Assembly (NCBI GenBank): GCA_009772985.1
Contig: WOUS01000003.1
Coordinates: forward strand, 124,001 to 188,000
DNA length: 64,000 nucleotides
DNA from: Anaerolineaceae bacterium
GTDB lineage: Bacteria > Chloroflexota > Anaerolineae > Anaerolineales > Villigracilaceae
Reading direction: 5' to 3'
In this document: positions 54,210-63,011 of the stretch, piece after piece
Position numbering within the stretch: position 1 is the stretch's first letter
Layout: the number at the start of each line of letters is the position of its first letter
Notes under the pieces: model-generated
The model's database searches: none
Told to the model about the DNA's origin: nothing
What the model saw: only the letters and a program-made list of their open reading frames with translations
Translations under genes and position numbers: made by a program

Positions 54210-54500
54210 CTAGGGAACGGGGTCGAAGCCCCCGGGGTTGAACGGGTTGCAGCGCAGCACCCGCCAGGCGGCCATCAGGCTGCCCTTTAGCGCGCCGTGC
54301 TTGTAGATGGCCTGGTAGCCGTAGTGCGAGCAGGACGGGTAGAACCGGCAGGTATCGGCGGGCAGGCCGCGCGAGATCGTCATCTGGTAGAAGCGGATGA
54401 GCGCCAGCAGCGCCAGGCGCGGCCAGTTTCCCGCCGTGCGCGGCAAGTCACGCAGGCGCGGCTCCTTGGGATACTCGTGAGGAAGGTATTCGACCGTCAT
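54210..54500 (-). CDS. yidD: Membrane-insertion efficiency factor YidD
   Basis: 96 residues. [31 protein letters not shown] and [15 protein letters not shown] are the complete YidD signature with its cysteine set. A small membrane-associated protein that helps YidC. ATG overlaps the rnpA stop (ATGA at 54497-54500). Confidence 0.95.
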   Translation of the reverse strand: MTVEYLPHEYPKEPRLRDLPRTAGNWPRLALLALIRFYQMTISRGLPADTCRFYPSCSHYGYQAIYKHGALKGSLMAAWRVLRCNPFNPGGFDPVP

Positions 54501-54838
54501 GGAAGGGGGGAAATCAGGCCGGCGCGCCGGAGCAGGGATGCAAGCGCTTCGCGGGTCTGGGAGAGACCGGCCAGCGGGAGCGGGGTACGCGCCACCAGCA
54601 GCAGGTCGCGCCCGGGAACTGTTTCCGGCAGCAGGTCCGCCATCGCCGCCCGGAGCAGGCGCTTGGCCCGGTTGCGCCGGACGGCGTTCCCGACCGTGCG
54701 GGTGGCGGTCACGCCGACGCGCGTCCCCGGCTGGTCCGAGGGGGTCACATACAACACAACAAGCGGGTGCGCATACGATTTGCCGTTACTCCGCACCCGC
54801 TTGAAGTCGGTGGACCGGGTCAGGCGAAAATGCCGCTT
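54497..54838 (-). CDS. rnpA: Ribonuclease P protein component
   Basis: 113 residues from the GTG at 54838; GAGG five bases upstream favours it over the GTG at 54856 (119 residues), which has no free ribosome site. [17 protein letters not shown] and the RNA-binding motif [15 protein letters not shown] are diagnostic. It helps the RNase P RNA cut tRNA leaders. Second gene of the operon after rpmH. Confidence 0.93.
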   Translation of the reverse strand, partial: KRHFRLTRSTDFKRVRSNGKSYAHPLVVLYVTPSDQPGTRVGVTATRTVGNAVRRNRAKRLLRAAMADLLPETVPGRDLLLVARTPLPLAGLSQTREALASLLRRAGLISPLP

Positions 54839-54913
54839 CACCTGCGCCTCGAACACTCCCGGACTAAGGAAGGGACGAGCACCCGTCGTTCGGCTCCCTG
54901 CGTCGCCGTTCTC

Positions 54914-55087
54914 CTACCAGCGCACCCGCTTGACGTGCTCGTTGCTGCGGGTGGCCAGGCGGTAGCGGCCGCGCAGGCGGCGGCGCTTGAGCACCTGACG
55001 CCCGTCGGCCGTGGACATGCGCTGGCGGAAGCCATGCACGCGCACACGCCGGCGGATCTTGGGTTGATAAGTACGTTTGGTTGCCAT
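54914..55087 (-). CDS. rpmH: 50S ribosomal protein L34
   Basis: 57 residues, too short for the usual ORF length cut. Start ATG at 55087 behind AAGGA. The core [21 protein letters not shown] and then [16 protein letters not shown] (quoted in two pieces of 20 and under: [21 protein letters not shown]) is L34. It has a few extra residues at both ends compared with the 44-46-residue type. First gene of the operon rpmH-rnpA-yidD-propeller-yidC-jag. Confidence 0.97.
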   Translation of the reverse strand: MATKRTYQPKIRRRVRVHGFRQRMSTADGRQVLKRRRLRGRYRLATRSNEHVKRVRW

Positions 55088-55189
55088 TTCACATCCTTAT
55101 AAAAACGAAATCTAAACTCCACACGGCGAGCCTTCCGCCGGGGTTTTCGTGGTAGTCCCGGTTCTTGCACGGGACAGGGACGGCGCGGT

Positions 55190-55218
55190 ATTATAACCGA
55201 GGGGGGTGATTCGGTCAA
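55190..55218 (-). promoter_or_regulatory. Promoter of the rpmH operon
   Basis: Minus strand: TTGACC (55218-55213), 17-base spacer, TATAAT (55195-55190). Transcription should start near 55183, giving a leader of about 95 bases with small hairpins (CCCGTGCAAGAACCGGG and CGGCGGAAGGCTCGCCG). Confidence 0.9.
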
Positions 55219-55261
55219 ACAGCAATTGATAAAAGAATTCAGGGGAGCGCAGACTCGGCAT

Positions 55262-55462
55262 TCATGACCGGCCCGGCAGTGCATGTCGCGGCTTCAACAA
55301 CCTGCTCCACAGCCTGCGCGCCAGCCAGGCTGCGACAAAACCAGCAGCGAAGCCTGCCGGTATCCCGGCGAGGATCCCAAGCCAGGCGCGGTCTGTAATC
55401 CGGGATACGAACTGACCTGCGCTCCGCCCCATCCAGCCGCCAGCCAGGATCGCTGCGCTCAT
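55262..55462 (-). CDS. Small glycine-rich membrane protein, array copy D
   Basis: 66 residues from ATG 55462. Two hydrophobic segments (ILAGGWMGRSAGQFV and LGILAGIPAGFAAGFVAAWL) with glycine-zipper spacing, ending LKPRHALPGRS. The same last 11 residues end another short frame at 58669-58821. Its stop TGA overlaps an ATG (ATGA), the start of an 8-codon remnant (55239-55265) where a PT-rich gene should begin, as in the second copy. No clear ribosome site, so expression is unsure. Confidence 0.5.
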   Translation of the reverse strand: MSAAILAGGWMGRSAGQFVSRITDRAWLGILAGIPAGFAAGFVAAWLARRLWSRLLKPRHALPGRS

Positions 55463-55509
55463 CGTCAGCAAGTGTCAGTGACGGAGACGGAATAAATAAT
55501 GCTCCTTGC

Positions 55510-55912
55510 ACTATCCACCAGGGTTTGGTTTGCGGCTATGCCTTGGTCAAGCCCTTATCCTTCCTGGGTGTGGGCAGGCTGCGCGTCCCCACAGCAGGGA
55601 CGGCGGCCTGGGCTGGGGCTGCTTATCTTCCGCCAGTTTCTTCTCCAGCCAGGCGCGCTCGTCTGCCTCTATCATTTGATCCAACTCCGCTTGCATTGCC
55701 AGGTTAGACGCTTTGTCGTCTGCCTGCGCTTTCCGCGCCGCTACGGCGGCCAGCCAGTTGCGCACCTTCGCCGCTTCCCGTTCGGCATTACGACGGGCCA
55801 CTTCCTTCCTTGCATCAGCCTGTTGCTGCGCTTCTTCCTCCTTGCGCTTGGCGTGGGCGTTATCAGGAATGTCCGCGTCGGTATGCTTCAGGGAAACTGA
55901 AACGGAATGCAC
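55510..55912 (-). pseudogene. Broken fragment of a PT-rich coiled-coil protein gene
   Basis: The frame 55912-55547 encodes KRKEEEAQQQADARKEVA, VRNWLAAVAARKAQADDK and AWLEKKLAEDKQPQPRP, the same coiled-coil segment found in both larger paralogues. It then shifts frame: the expected VPAVGTRSLPTPRKDKGLTKA continues in another frame and ends at a TAG. Signal, linkers and C-terminal domain are missing. Clear decayed copy. Confidence 0.8.
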
Positions 55913-55922
55913 CCTGCATTAT

Positions 55923-57143
55923 TTACTTTAGCCATCCTACGGGAATGTATCCCTCGGCTATTTTATATACTTTTCGATTGACTATATCTACGATTAAAGT
56001 GTCAACCTTGTCAACGTGATCAGAACTCAGCGCAAAGTACTTGCTATCCGGCGACCAGACCCCGCCGGGAGAAGTATTTTCCAGACAATAATCAAATATG
56101 TCTCCGGTCATTGTGTCAAGAAACAACCGTGAACGAGGAAAAGAGGCAAGTCCCCCCTCAAAGGTTAAGTAACGTTCATTGGGAGACAGCGACAAATAAC
56201 CAATAAGCGAATACCGAAAATTACGCTTAACATCGGCGAGATTCATGTTCCAGCGTGTAAGCCCATTTCGATCTATGAAACGCAACTCGCTAGAACCCCA
56301 ATTCAAGTCTTTTCCTGCCGGTATATTGTTCAATGCTACAAAAAAACCGCTGCTATCCTGCTTCCACTCGACTTCGTCCAGTTTATCTATTTGTTTTATC
56401 CGCAGAAGTTGTTCACGATGTTCTTCGTTATATAAAATCAAGTCAGCACAGAAATGCTCAACAAAGGAAGAGTCACCTGCACTGTAAGTATATTCAGAGT
56501 TGTCCGGGTATAAAACCCGCGTCCTGTCTGGAGAATAGTACCCAACAACGGGCCAGGTGTTATCCCAAAACTGATAGTGATTCTTTCCGTCAATTACATC
56601 AGGGAACTCTGGAATAAAGTTCCGAAACTCTGTTGTGTCCAGATTCAAAATGGCAACCTCTGGCAGATTCTCTGGGTTCCTTTTGCGTAGCACTACGCTA
56701 TGATTATCCAGCCAATAGACGAGCGATTGCCCCGCTTCCATCTTGACTCTCGTTTCTATCCCTTTGTAAGACCGAATGACCAAATATCGCACCTCCTGCC
56801 CATTTTCGATCTCTATTTCCTCATACGCCAACTTTCTTTCGTCAGGGGAAGAAGAAAAGTTTCCCGTCATAAATTTTTCATTTACAGGCGTCATCTGCCC
56901 AGTCTTCAAATCATAAATCATGTTCGATGTGGAAAATATCTCGGACAAATCATATACGTCAGGGCTGTGGGGAACCAAAACCAATTGTCCGGCAAGAGAA
57001 TTGTCATAGGCGGTGGGTTTGAGGCAGCGGGTGTGCAAAATAGGGTAAAACTCCACCGAATGGAATTCCTCCCAATAATAGAGAGAGGCCGCGCCAAGCG
57101 CCAAAAGCAAAATGAGCACTGAGACAAGTTTCGATATTTTCAT
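55923..57143 (-). CDS. Exported TolB/WD40-like beta-propeller protein, copy 1
   Basis: 406 residues from ATG 57143 (GAGG upstream). One N-terminal helix (about residues 7-27, ISKLVSVLILLLALGAA) acts as anchor or signal. The rest has PD40-like propeller units: FSSSPDERKLAYEE, YYSPDRTRVLYPD, LSPNERYLTFEGG, WSPDSKYFALSSD. The end reads DIVNRKVYKIAEG. No catalytic motif. It starts eight bases behind the PT-rich gene of the same module. AT-rich compared with the house-keeping genes. Function unknown; the pairing suggests it acts with the PT-rich protein outside the cell. Confidence 0.75.
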   Translation of the reverse strand: MKISKLVSVLILLLALGAASLYYWEEFHSVEFYPILHTRCLKPTAYDNSLAGQLVLVPHSPDVYDLSEIFSTSNMIYDLKTGQMTPVNEKFMTGNFSSSPDERKLAYEEIEIENGQEVRYLVIRSYKGIETRVKMEAGQSLVYWLDNHSVVLRKRNPENLPEVAILNLDTTEFRNFIPEFPDVIDGKNHYQFWDNTWPVVGYYSPDRTRVLYPDNSEYTYSAGDSSFVEHFCADLILYNEEHREQLLRIKQIDKLDEVEWKQDSSGFFVALNNIPAGKDLNWGSSELRFIDRNGLTRWNMNLADVKRNFRYSLIGYLSLSPNERYLTFEGGLASFPRSRLFLDTMTGDIFDYCLENTSPGGVWSPDSKYFALSSDHVDKVDTLIVDIVNRKVYKIAEGYIPVGWLK

Positions 57144-57151
57144 GCTTTTCC

Positions 57152-58672
57152 TCATTTGCAATCTGGTATTGATAGTATATGCGAGCTAAGATCTGCCACT
57201 GTCGGGCCGTCAAAAATATACCAAGCGGTACAGCCGGAGCCGTATTGGTACAAGTGGCGCTCACTCGCTATCTTACGTCCCTCCTCATCGTACAAATAAG
57301 CGTTTGCCCAGCTCCACATGCTGGTACCTTCGGCCCATTTGGGGTTGGTAGGATGAAGGATCTCACGGCAGACTGCGGTAAAGTTGGGGTTTAACTCATC
57401 AAAATATTGGTCAAGAAGCGGTTGAGTAATGTTATCTTCTGATTGCATAGCGGGATATATCCAATTATATATCATCAGTTCTCTGTCTGCTGGATTGGAA
57501 GGGTCATGGTGATAGCGGCCTTGTCTGCCAACGTCCTTAATCCAACTCCAAAACCAGCGCGTAGCCGCTTCAGTGAATAACTTTCCAGGGTCATCAGGCC
57601 TGCCGTCAAACCAATGGTCATTCTGCCATGCGCCATACGCTTCTCGTTGCAGCACAGCCCCGCAAAATTCCGCTGTAGAATGCCCTGCCTGGTCTGTCCA
57701 TTGTTTGAGCTCCGCTGGGCGGTCTTTTAAGGCAATGGTTGGCCGGATAGTGGGTGTCGGCTGGATAGTGGGTGTTAAGGTAGGCGTTGGGGTCGCCGTG
57801 GGCCCACGAGTGATGAACACTTGCGGCGGGGGCAAAGTACGCGTTGGCGTGGACGTTGGAGCAGTCGCGCGAGAGTCGCCTGTCACCCAACTCTTAAACT
57901 TATTCCACACTTTCTTCCACCAGGGTTCATTCCCATCCAACAACCCTTGTATGGCGAGCGAGGCCACCCCACTTCCCTTGCCCGGCTGCGGCTGTGCCTT
58001 GGTCAGGCTCTTATCCTTCCTGGGCGTGGGCAGGCTGCGCGTCCCCACAGCAGGGACGGCGGCCAGCGGCCTGGGCTGGGGCTGCTTATCTTCCGCCAGT
58101 TTCTTCTCCAGCCAGAGCCGTTCCGCTTTTTCCAGGTCATCGGATGGGACTTGCTGTACGGCAGTCTTGGCGGCGAGCAGAGCCGCTTTCTTCCGCTCCG
58201 CTACGGCGGCAAGCCAGTTCCGTATCTTCACCGCTTCGGCTTCGGCGTTGCGACGGGCAGCCTCCTCCATTGCTTCCGCCCGCTGACGGGACTCTTCCGC
58301 TTTGCGCTTCCTCTGCTCCCCCAGGGCATAGGCCATCGTTGCACCGATTACTCCGGCGGCGGCCGCGCCCCAGAATATATCCGGTTGCGGGCCAGAGCCA
58401 GCCGCGGTCTGCCCGGCAAGGTTTGATCGTCCGGCATCACCGCTTAATGGGACAAAAGCGTCTTGTGTGGGGGTCGCTCCGCCGAAGGTGAAGGCGGACG
58501 GCGTCCGCGTCGGGCTGGGAAGCGGGGTGGGCGAGGCAGACGGGGTGGGCGTTGGAGAAGAATAAACGAAAGGAACATCCGCCGTGGATGTGGGCGAAAC
58601 AGGTCGGGTGGGAACCGGCGTTGGTGTCGGCGCAAGGATGGCGACGTTCAGGCTGGTCTCAACGGTATTCAT
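57152..58672 (-). CDS. PT-rich, coiled-coil surface protein, N-terminally truncated (module B)
   Basis: 506 residues from ATG 58672, whose ATGA overlaps the stop of a small membrane-protein frame. Order: a first proline/threonine linker (ILAPTPTPVPTRP), a helix (FWGAAAAGVIGATMAYALG), a charged coiled coil (QRKRKAEESRQRAEAMEEAA, NWLAAVAERKKAALLAAK), a second PT linker (PTPTLTPTIQPTPTI), and a C-terminal domain of about 150 residues with AATRWFWSWIKD, GTSMWSWANAYLYD and GSGCTAWYIFDGPT. Compared with the paralogue at 60297-62913 the signal peptide and Ig-like region are missing. The C-terminal domain is unknown to me. Confidence 0.75.
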   Translation of the reverse strand: MNTVETSLNVAILAPTPTPVPTRPVSPTSTADVPFVYSSPTPTPSASPTPLPSPTRTPSAFTFGGATPTQDAFVPLSGDAGRSNLAGQTAAGSGPQPDIFWGAAAAGVIGATMAYALGEQRKRKAEESRQRAEAMEEAARRNAEAEAVKIRNWLAAVAERKKAALLAAKTAVQQVPSDDLEKAERLWLEKKLAEDKQPQPRPLAAVPAVGTRSLPTPRKDKSLTKAQPQPGKGSGVASLAIQGLLDGNEPWWKKVWNKFKSWVTGDSRATAPTSTPTRTLPPPQVFITRGPTATPTPTLTPTIQPTPTIRPTIALKDRPAELKQWTDQAGHSTAEFCGAVLQREAYGAWQNDHWFDGRPDDPGKLFTEAATRWFWSWIKDVGRQGRYHHDPSNPADRELMIYNWIYPAMQSEDNITQPLLDQYFDELNPNFTAVCREILHPTNPKWAEGTSMWSWANAYLYDEEGRKIASERHLYQYGSGCTAWYIFDGPTVADLSSHILSIPDCK

Positions 58673-58821
58673 GACCGGCCTGGCAGTGCATGTCGCGGCT
58701 TCAACCACAGCCACCGCATGGACAGGCCGACGACAAGAAGCCCCGCCAGCAAACCCGCCCCGTGCTCGCAGAGTGAAGCCCTGCCTACGCTGAACAAAGC
58801 GAATGTGTCCACTACAACCAC
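58669..58821 (-). pseudogene. Shortened small membrane-protein frame (module B)
   Basis: Open frame with a GTG at 58821, reading VVVVDTFALFS... AGLLAGLLVVGLSMRWLW and ending LKPRHALPGRS, the same end as the gene at 55262. A TAA two codons upstream cuts off the first helix. No ribosome site. Likely a truncated copy that still couples to the PT-rich gene by ATGA. Confidence 0.45.
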
Positions 58822-58835
58822 TTGTTAGTAGCCAC

Positions 58836-60290
58836 TTATCTTGGGGAAAGTCCTCCGACTAAAACGGTGCCGGGCGAAACGGGTATATGGAAAATCTTCT
58901 GGCGAGAAATATCTATTATCTGAACCTGTCCCTCGGTTTCTCTCTGGTAAGTCATCAAAACCAAATAGTTTTGCTCAGGCAGCCATGTCCACCCTGTTTC
59001 TCTGTCAGGTGTATTTATATTTCCATTGTACGTGATGCAATAATCATAGGTTTTAAACCTTTGGATATCCAAAAACAGTAATTTATTCTGTAAAGAATCA
59101 TCTTCTGTCAAATAGGTAATCCAAAACGCCAAGAAACGTTGATCCGGGGATAATCTTGGCAAAGACACCGGGGAAATCTTGGGAGACTTAAAGGCAGATG
59201 CCAGATCAGTTAAGCGTTGTGATTTCCCTTCAATGTTCAAAGAAAACAAGTCTTCTGTGTCTGATGTTTTGCTTGTCGCTGCATACACTAAAGCGGTGTC
59301 GTCTATCCATAAAGGGGGAATAGAGATGGTATGATCGGCCGGTGTTTGTGCAACGGGCTGGTTCTTTGTTCTATCCCAAATAATGAGAGAATTTTTGAAA
59401 TTTGCACTGCTCAAATAGGCTACATAACGCATTGAGGGAGAATAGACAGCTGGCCATAACGAGAGAACCATGCCAGGATAAGCATCTCCGCTAATAAGTT
59501 TTTCACCAGTGAAAGGGTTGAACAAAATTATCTGGTCATTCGCCGGAATTTGGAATCTGGTGGGATCAAAAATAACTGCTCCAACATAACTTATCAGCAT
59601 AACATTATGTTCATTGAACCAACCTCCCAGACCTTGCCATTCATTATTCCAATCCGGAAAGTAAAAATTTTTTTTGCCATCGGATGATGTTATCACTAGC
59701 GTGGCGATTTCTTTTGTCCCCGAATGTGCAATCCAATCTTTTGCAATCCACTCGGCTTTGACCTCCTCAATAAAGAAACCGTTTCTCCTTTCTTGTTCGT
59801 TTGGCAGGAATGGATATAGTATCTTATCTAATGATCTGGCGTCCTCCTCTTGCAAAAACCATTTCTGGTCTTCTTGCTCTTGTGTGTAAACTATCTTGTA
59901 ATTTTCTCGAGGTACAAATTTGACTTGTACGCCATCGCGAGATTGAATATAGTAACCATACTGTACCAGCGAGGTAGAATAGGCTATCCATTTTCCTGAT
60001 GGTGAAACGCTTACCTCGTATGCCCGATAAGGGGGGAGTAATAATTCTTCGTCTGGTTTGTTCAAAGCATCAAATAATTCTACATCGCCTGTTCTTAGAT
60101 TAAGAGTTTGCCATAACAAATTATCTCCATCTCCAGCAGTTTTAGCCATGAGAAGCAATCCTTCTATATTTTCACTCGGAAGAGGAACGCTTGGCATACA
60201 TTGCTGAATGGTAGTTGGTTTGGGCGAACAACCATAAATAGCAACAATAAATATCCCAAGAACAACCAAAAGCACCCGTATCGCTTTCAC
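58836..60290 (-). CDS. Beta-propeller lipoprotein, copy 2
   Basis: 484 residues with a GTG start at 60290; AAAAGG lies about nine bases upstream, overlapping the end of the PT-rich gene. A lipoprotein signal ends VAIYGCSP (cysteine near residue 21). Propeller-like units include VSPSGKWIAYSTS, YSPSMRYVAYLSS, LSPDQRFLAFWI and LPEQNYLVLMT. The end (IIDISRQKIFHIPVSPG) matches the end of copy 1. AT-rich. It lies directly behind the large PT-rich gene, as copy 1 does behind its own. Function unknown. Confidence 0.75.
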   Translation of the reverse strand: MKAIRVLLVVLGIFIVAIYGCSPKPTTIQQCMPSVPLPSENIEGLLLMAKTAGDGDNLLWQTLNLRTGDVELFDALNKPDEELLLPPYRAYEVSVSPSGKWIAYSTSLVQYGYYIQSRDGVQVKFVPRENYKIVYTQEQEDQKWFLQEEDARSLDKILYPFLPNEQERRNGFFIEEVKAEWIAKDWIAHSGTKEIATLVITSSDGKKNFYFPDWNNEWQGLGGWFNEHNVMLISYVGAVIFDPTRFQIPANDQIILFNPFTGEKLISGDAYPGMVLSLWPAVYSPSMRYVAYLSSANFKNSLIIWDRTKNQPVAQTPADHTISIPPLWIDDTALVYAATSKTSDTEDLFSLNIEGKSQRLTDLASAFKSPKISPVSLPRLSPDQRFLAFWITYLTEDDSLQNKLLFLDIQRFKTYDYCITYNGNINTPDRETGWTWLPEQNYLVLMTYQRETEGQVQIIDISRQKIFHIPVSPGTVLVGGLSPR

Positions 60291-60296
60291 CTTGAC

Positions 60297-62913
60297 CTAC
60301 CTTTTTAGAAAATCTAACATCCTGAGAGTGTTAGCGTCCATGATGTACCACGCTGTTGAGCCTTGCCCAAATGTGTAGCGGTAGTTTGTGCGAAGATATT
60401 CTTGCGCTTCAGGATACGAATCGTAAAGATAGTCATTTGCCCAACTCCACATTCCATCGCCTATGCGCCATTCCGAAACTGGAGGCTCAAACACATTCTT
60501 ACATATTGAGAGAAAACGGTCATCCACAACGTCTTCAGGGGCAAAGATATTGGAGTCGATACGTCTTCTCGCTGATTCCATCCCATTACCCAACCAATCA
60601 TATATAGCAGCCCGGCGTTGAGAAAGATTTTCCATATCAAAGCCTTGCGATTTGCTCCAAGTCCAAAACCAACGTGTAGCAGCCTCTTGGTAAAGAAGAG
60701 CAGGGTCATTGCTCTGACCGGCAAACCATTTTCTATCCTCTATAGGGGCCTGACCGGCCTCTGCTTTCAATATGACGGCACAGGTTTGAATATAGGCCAT
60801 GCCTGCCTTATCAGCTATCAGTTGTAACTTTTTGCCCAGTTCACTGTTAGGGAGAATTTGCGGAGTTGGCGTTCTTGTTGGCGTCAAAGTCGGTGAAGGC
60901 GTAGCAGTTTGTGTTTGAGTCGCCGTGGGCGCACGAGTGATGAATACCTGCGGCGTGGGCAAAGTACGCGTCGGCGTGGGTGTTGGGGTAGTCGCCCGGA
61001 AGCCGCTGGTCACCCAATTCCAGAACTTGTCCCACGGTTCCTTCAGTTTCTTCCACCAGGGTTCATTCCCATCCAACAACCCTTGTATGGCGAGCGAAGC
61101 CAGCCCGTCTCCCTTGCCCGCCTGCGGCTGTGCCCTGGTCAGGTCCTTATCCTTCCTGTCCGTGGACAGACTGCGCGTCCCCACGGCAGGGACGGCAACC
61201 GGCGGCATGGGTTGGGGCTGCTTATCTTCCGCCAGTTTCTTCTCCAGCCAGAGCCGTTCCGCTTTTTCCAGGTCATCGGATGGGACTTGCTGTACGGCAG
61301 CCTGAGCAGCAAGCAGAGCCGCTTCCTTCCGCTCCGCTACGGCGGCAAGCCAGTTCCGCACCTTCATCGCTTCTGCCTCGGCGTTGCGACGGGCAACTTC
61401 TTTCCTCGCATCAGCCTGCTCCCGCGCTTCTTCCTGCTTGCGCTTGCGGCGCTGCTCCAGGGCATAGGCTGTTGCCGCGCCGATGGCGGCAGCCGCGGCC
61501 GCCCCCCACGAGATATCCGGCTGTGGGCCGGAGCCGGCCGCGGGCTGGTGATCGGGAGTCGCGGGCATCACGCCGCCCGCCTGGGTGGGAGTCGCCCCGC
61601 CAAAGATGAATGCGGATGCCGTGCGCGTCGGGGAAGGGGTGAAGGTCGGGCTGGGGAGCGGAGTGGCCGAAGCGGATGCAGTAGGAGTTGGAGAAAAATA
61701 GACGAAGGGAACGTCAGGCGTGGAAGTGGGCGAAACCGGGCGAGGCGGGACAGGCGTCGGTGTCGGCGCAAGGATGGCGACGTTCAGGCTGGTTTCGGCG
61801 GTGTTCCCGGCCTGGTCGCTGGCGTGGAGGGTGAGCAAGTAAGCGCCCGCCGGGAAACCGCTGCCATCCCAGGTGAAGGCGGCGCTGACCGCATCGCTTC
61901 CGTTCGCAAGGATCGTGCCGCCGGAGGAAAGACTCCAGGAGGCAATCCCGCTGACGCTGTCCTGGACAGAATGGGCAATCGTCAGTGTCTCGCCGCAACC
62001 CGGGCAGAACGCGCTGTTCGCATTCAAGCTGACTTGCGGCAGTTCGGAATCCACGTTGATATTCTGCGAGGCCGTTCCGGCGTTCCCGGCGGCATCCACG
62101 GCGCGCAGGTTGACAGTGTGGGAGCCATCGGAGAGAGTGATGCTGCCAGCGAAGGCTGTCCACGTTCCGCCGTCCAGGGAGTAGTCAAAGGCCTCCAGGC
62201 CGGAACCAGGCACAGGGTCCGATGCGGAGGCGGTCAGGATCACGGATGAGACGAACCAGCCATTGTCGCCGATTGTCCCGCTGACCGAACCGCTGATCGC
62301 TGGCGCTTGCGTATCCACTTTGCCGCTGGCTGTTCCCATCAGGGATGAATCCCCCCACGAGGAAAGCGCCCAGAAGGTGAAATCGTTCTGGCCTTCGAGT
62401 AATGGCACGCTGCAAGACGAGCCCAGGCAGACAAAGGGAGTCCCGTTGAGCGTCCCCTCCAGTGGCAGGATGGTGTAACCTGCCAGCGGCTCGTTCCCGC
62501 TCAAGAACAGGCTCGCCCCGCCAATACACCAATTGTCGTTGCCATAGAGAGAACACTGCACCGAACCTGAAATGGTTGCAGGCGGGTAGGTGTGAGTTGA
62601 TGGTGACAACTTCGGAGCGTGTGCCGACTTTGTACCAATAAGTCGCGTCTCCGCAGGGCTGACCGGGATCGCGTTCCCAGGTGCAAACCACACAATCTGT
62701 GCCGTACGTGTGAGTGCAACTATTCCCGGTGGGGTCTGGTTTTGCCCACACCCCCCAATCGTAAGTTTCCACATGACTTTCGATGCGCGTCCGGTCGGGG
62801 CCAAGATAGTCGGCCAGGGCGGGAACAGCAATTGCCAGGCTGACGACCACTGCCGCAGCAAGTGCAAAAACCCGCCAGAATTTCCAATGCTTTTTCCAAA
62901 GGCTTTGTTTCAT
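60297..62913 (-). pseudogene. Large PT-rich surface protein with Ig-like region, interrupted by one frameshift (module A)
   Basis: ATG at 62913 (GGGGAGA upstream) begins a signal peptide (VFALAAAVVVSLAIAVPALA) and about 70 exported residues with YKVGTRSEVVTINSHLPA. Near 62575 the frame must skip one base, after which it runs open to 60297: ATISGSVQCSLYGN, two or three Ig-like beta domains (DGSHTVNLRAVDAAGNAGT, FPAGAYLLTLHASDQAGNTA), a PT linker, a helix (WGAAAAAAIGAATAYALEQ), a coiled coil, a second PT linker and the C-terminal domain (AATRWFWTWSKSQG, GMWSWANDYLYD, GSTAWYIMDANT). About 870 residues if intact. The shift may be a true mutation or a read error. Confidence 0.78.
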
Positions 62914-63011
62914 CGTCGGTCTCCCCCTTTGGGGATGAGGTTTGAGGGTTAGTGTACCAATTATACTCAATAGGTCACGAAAACGTAGTAACGACTTCCC
63001 TGGCCTGGCCG

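Noticed and set aside
62185-62970. A separate 261-residue exported protein
   Set aside because: Only the first 110 residues or so make sense; the remainder is the large PT-rich gene read in the wrong frame.
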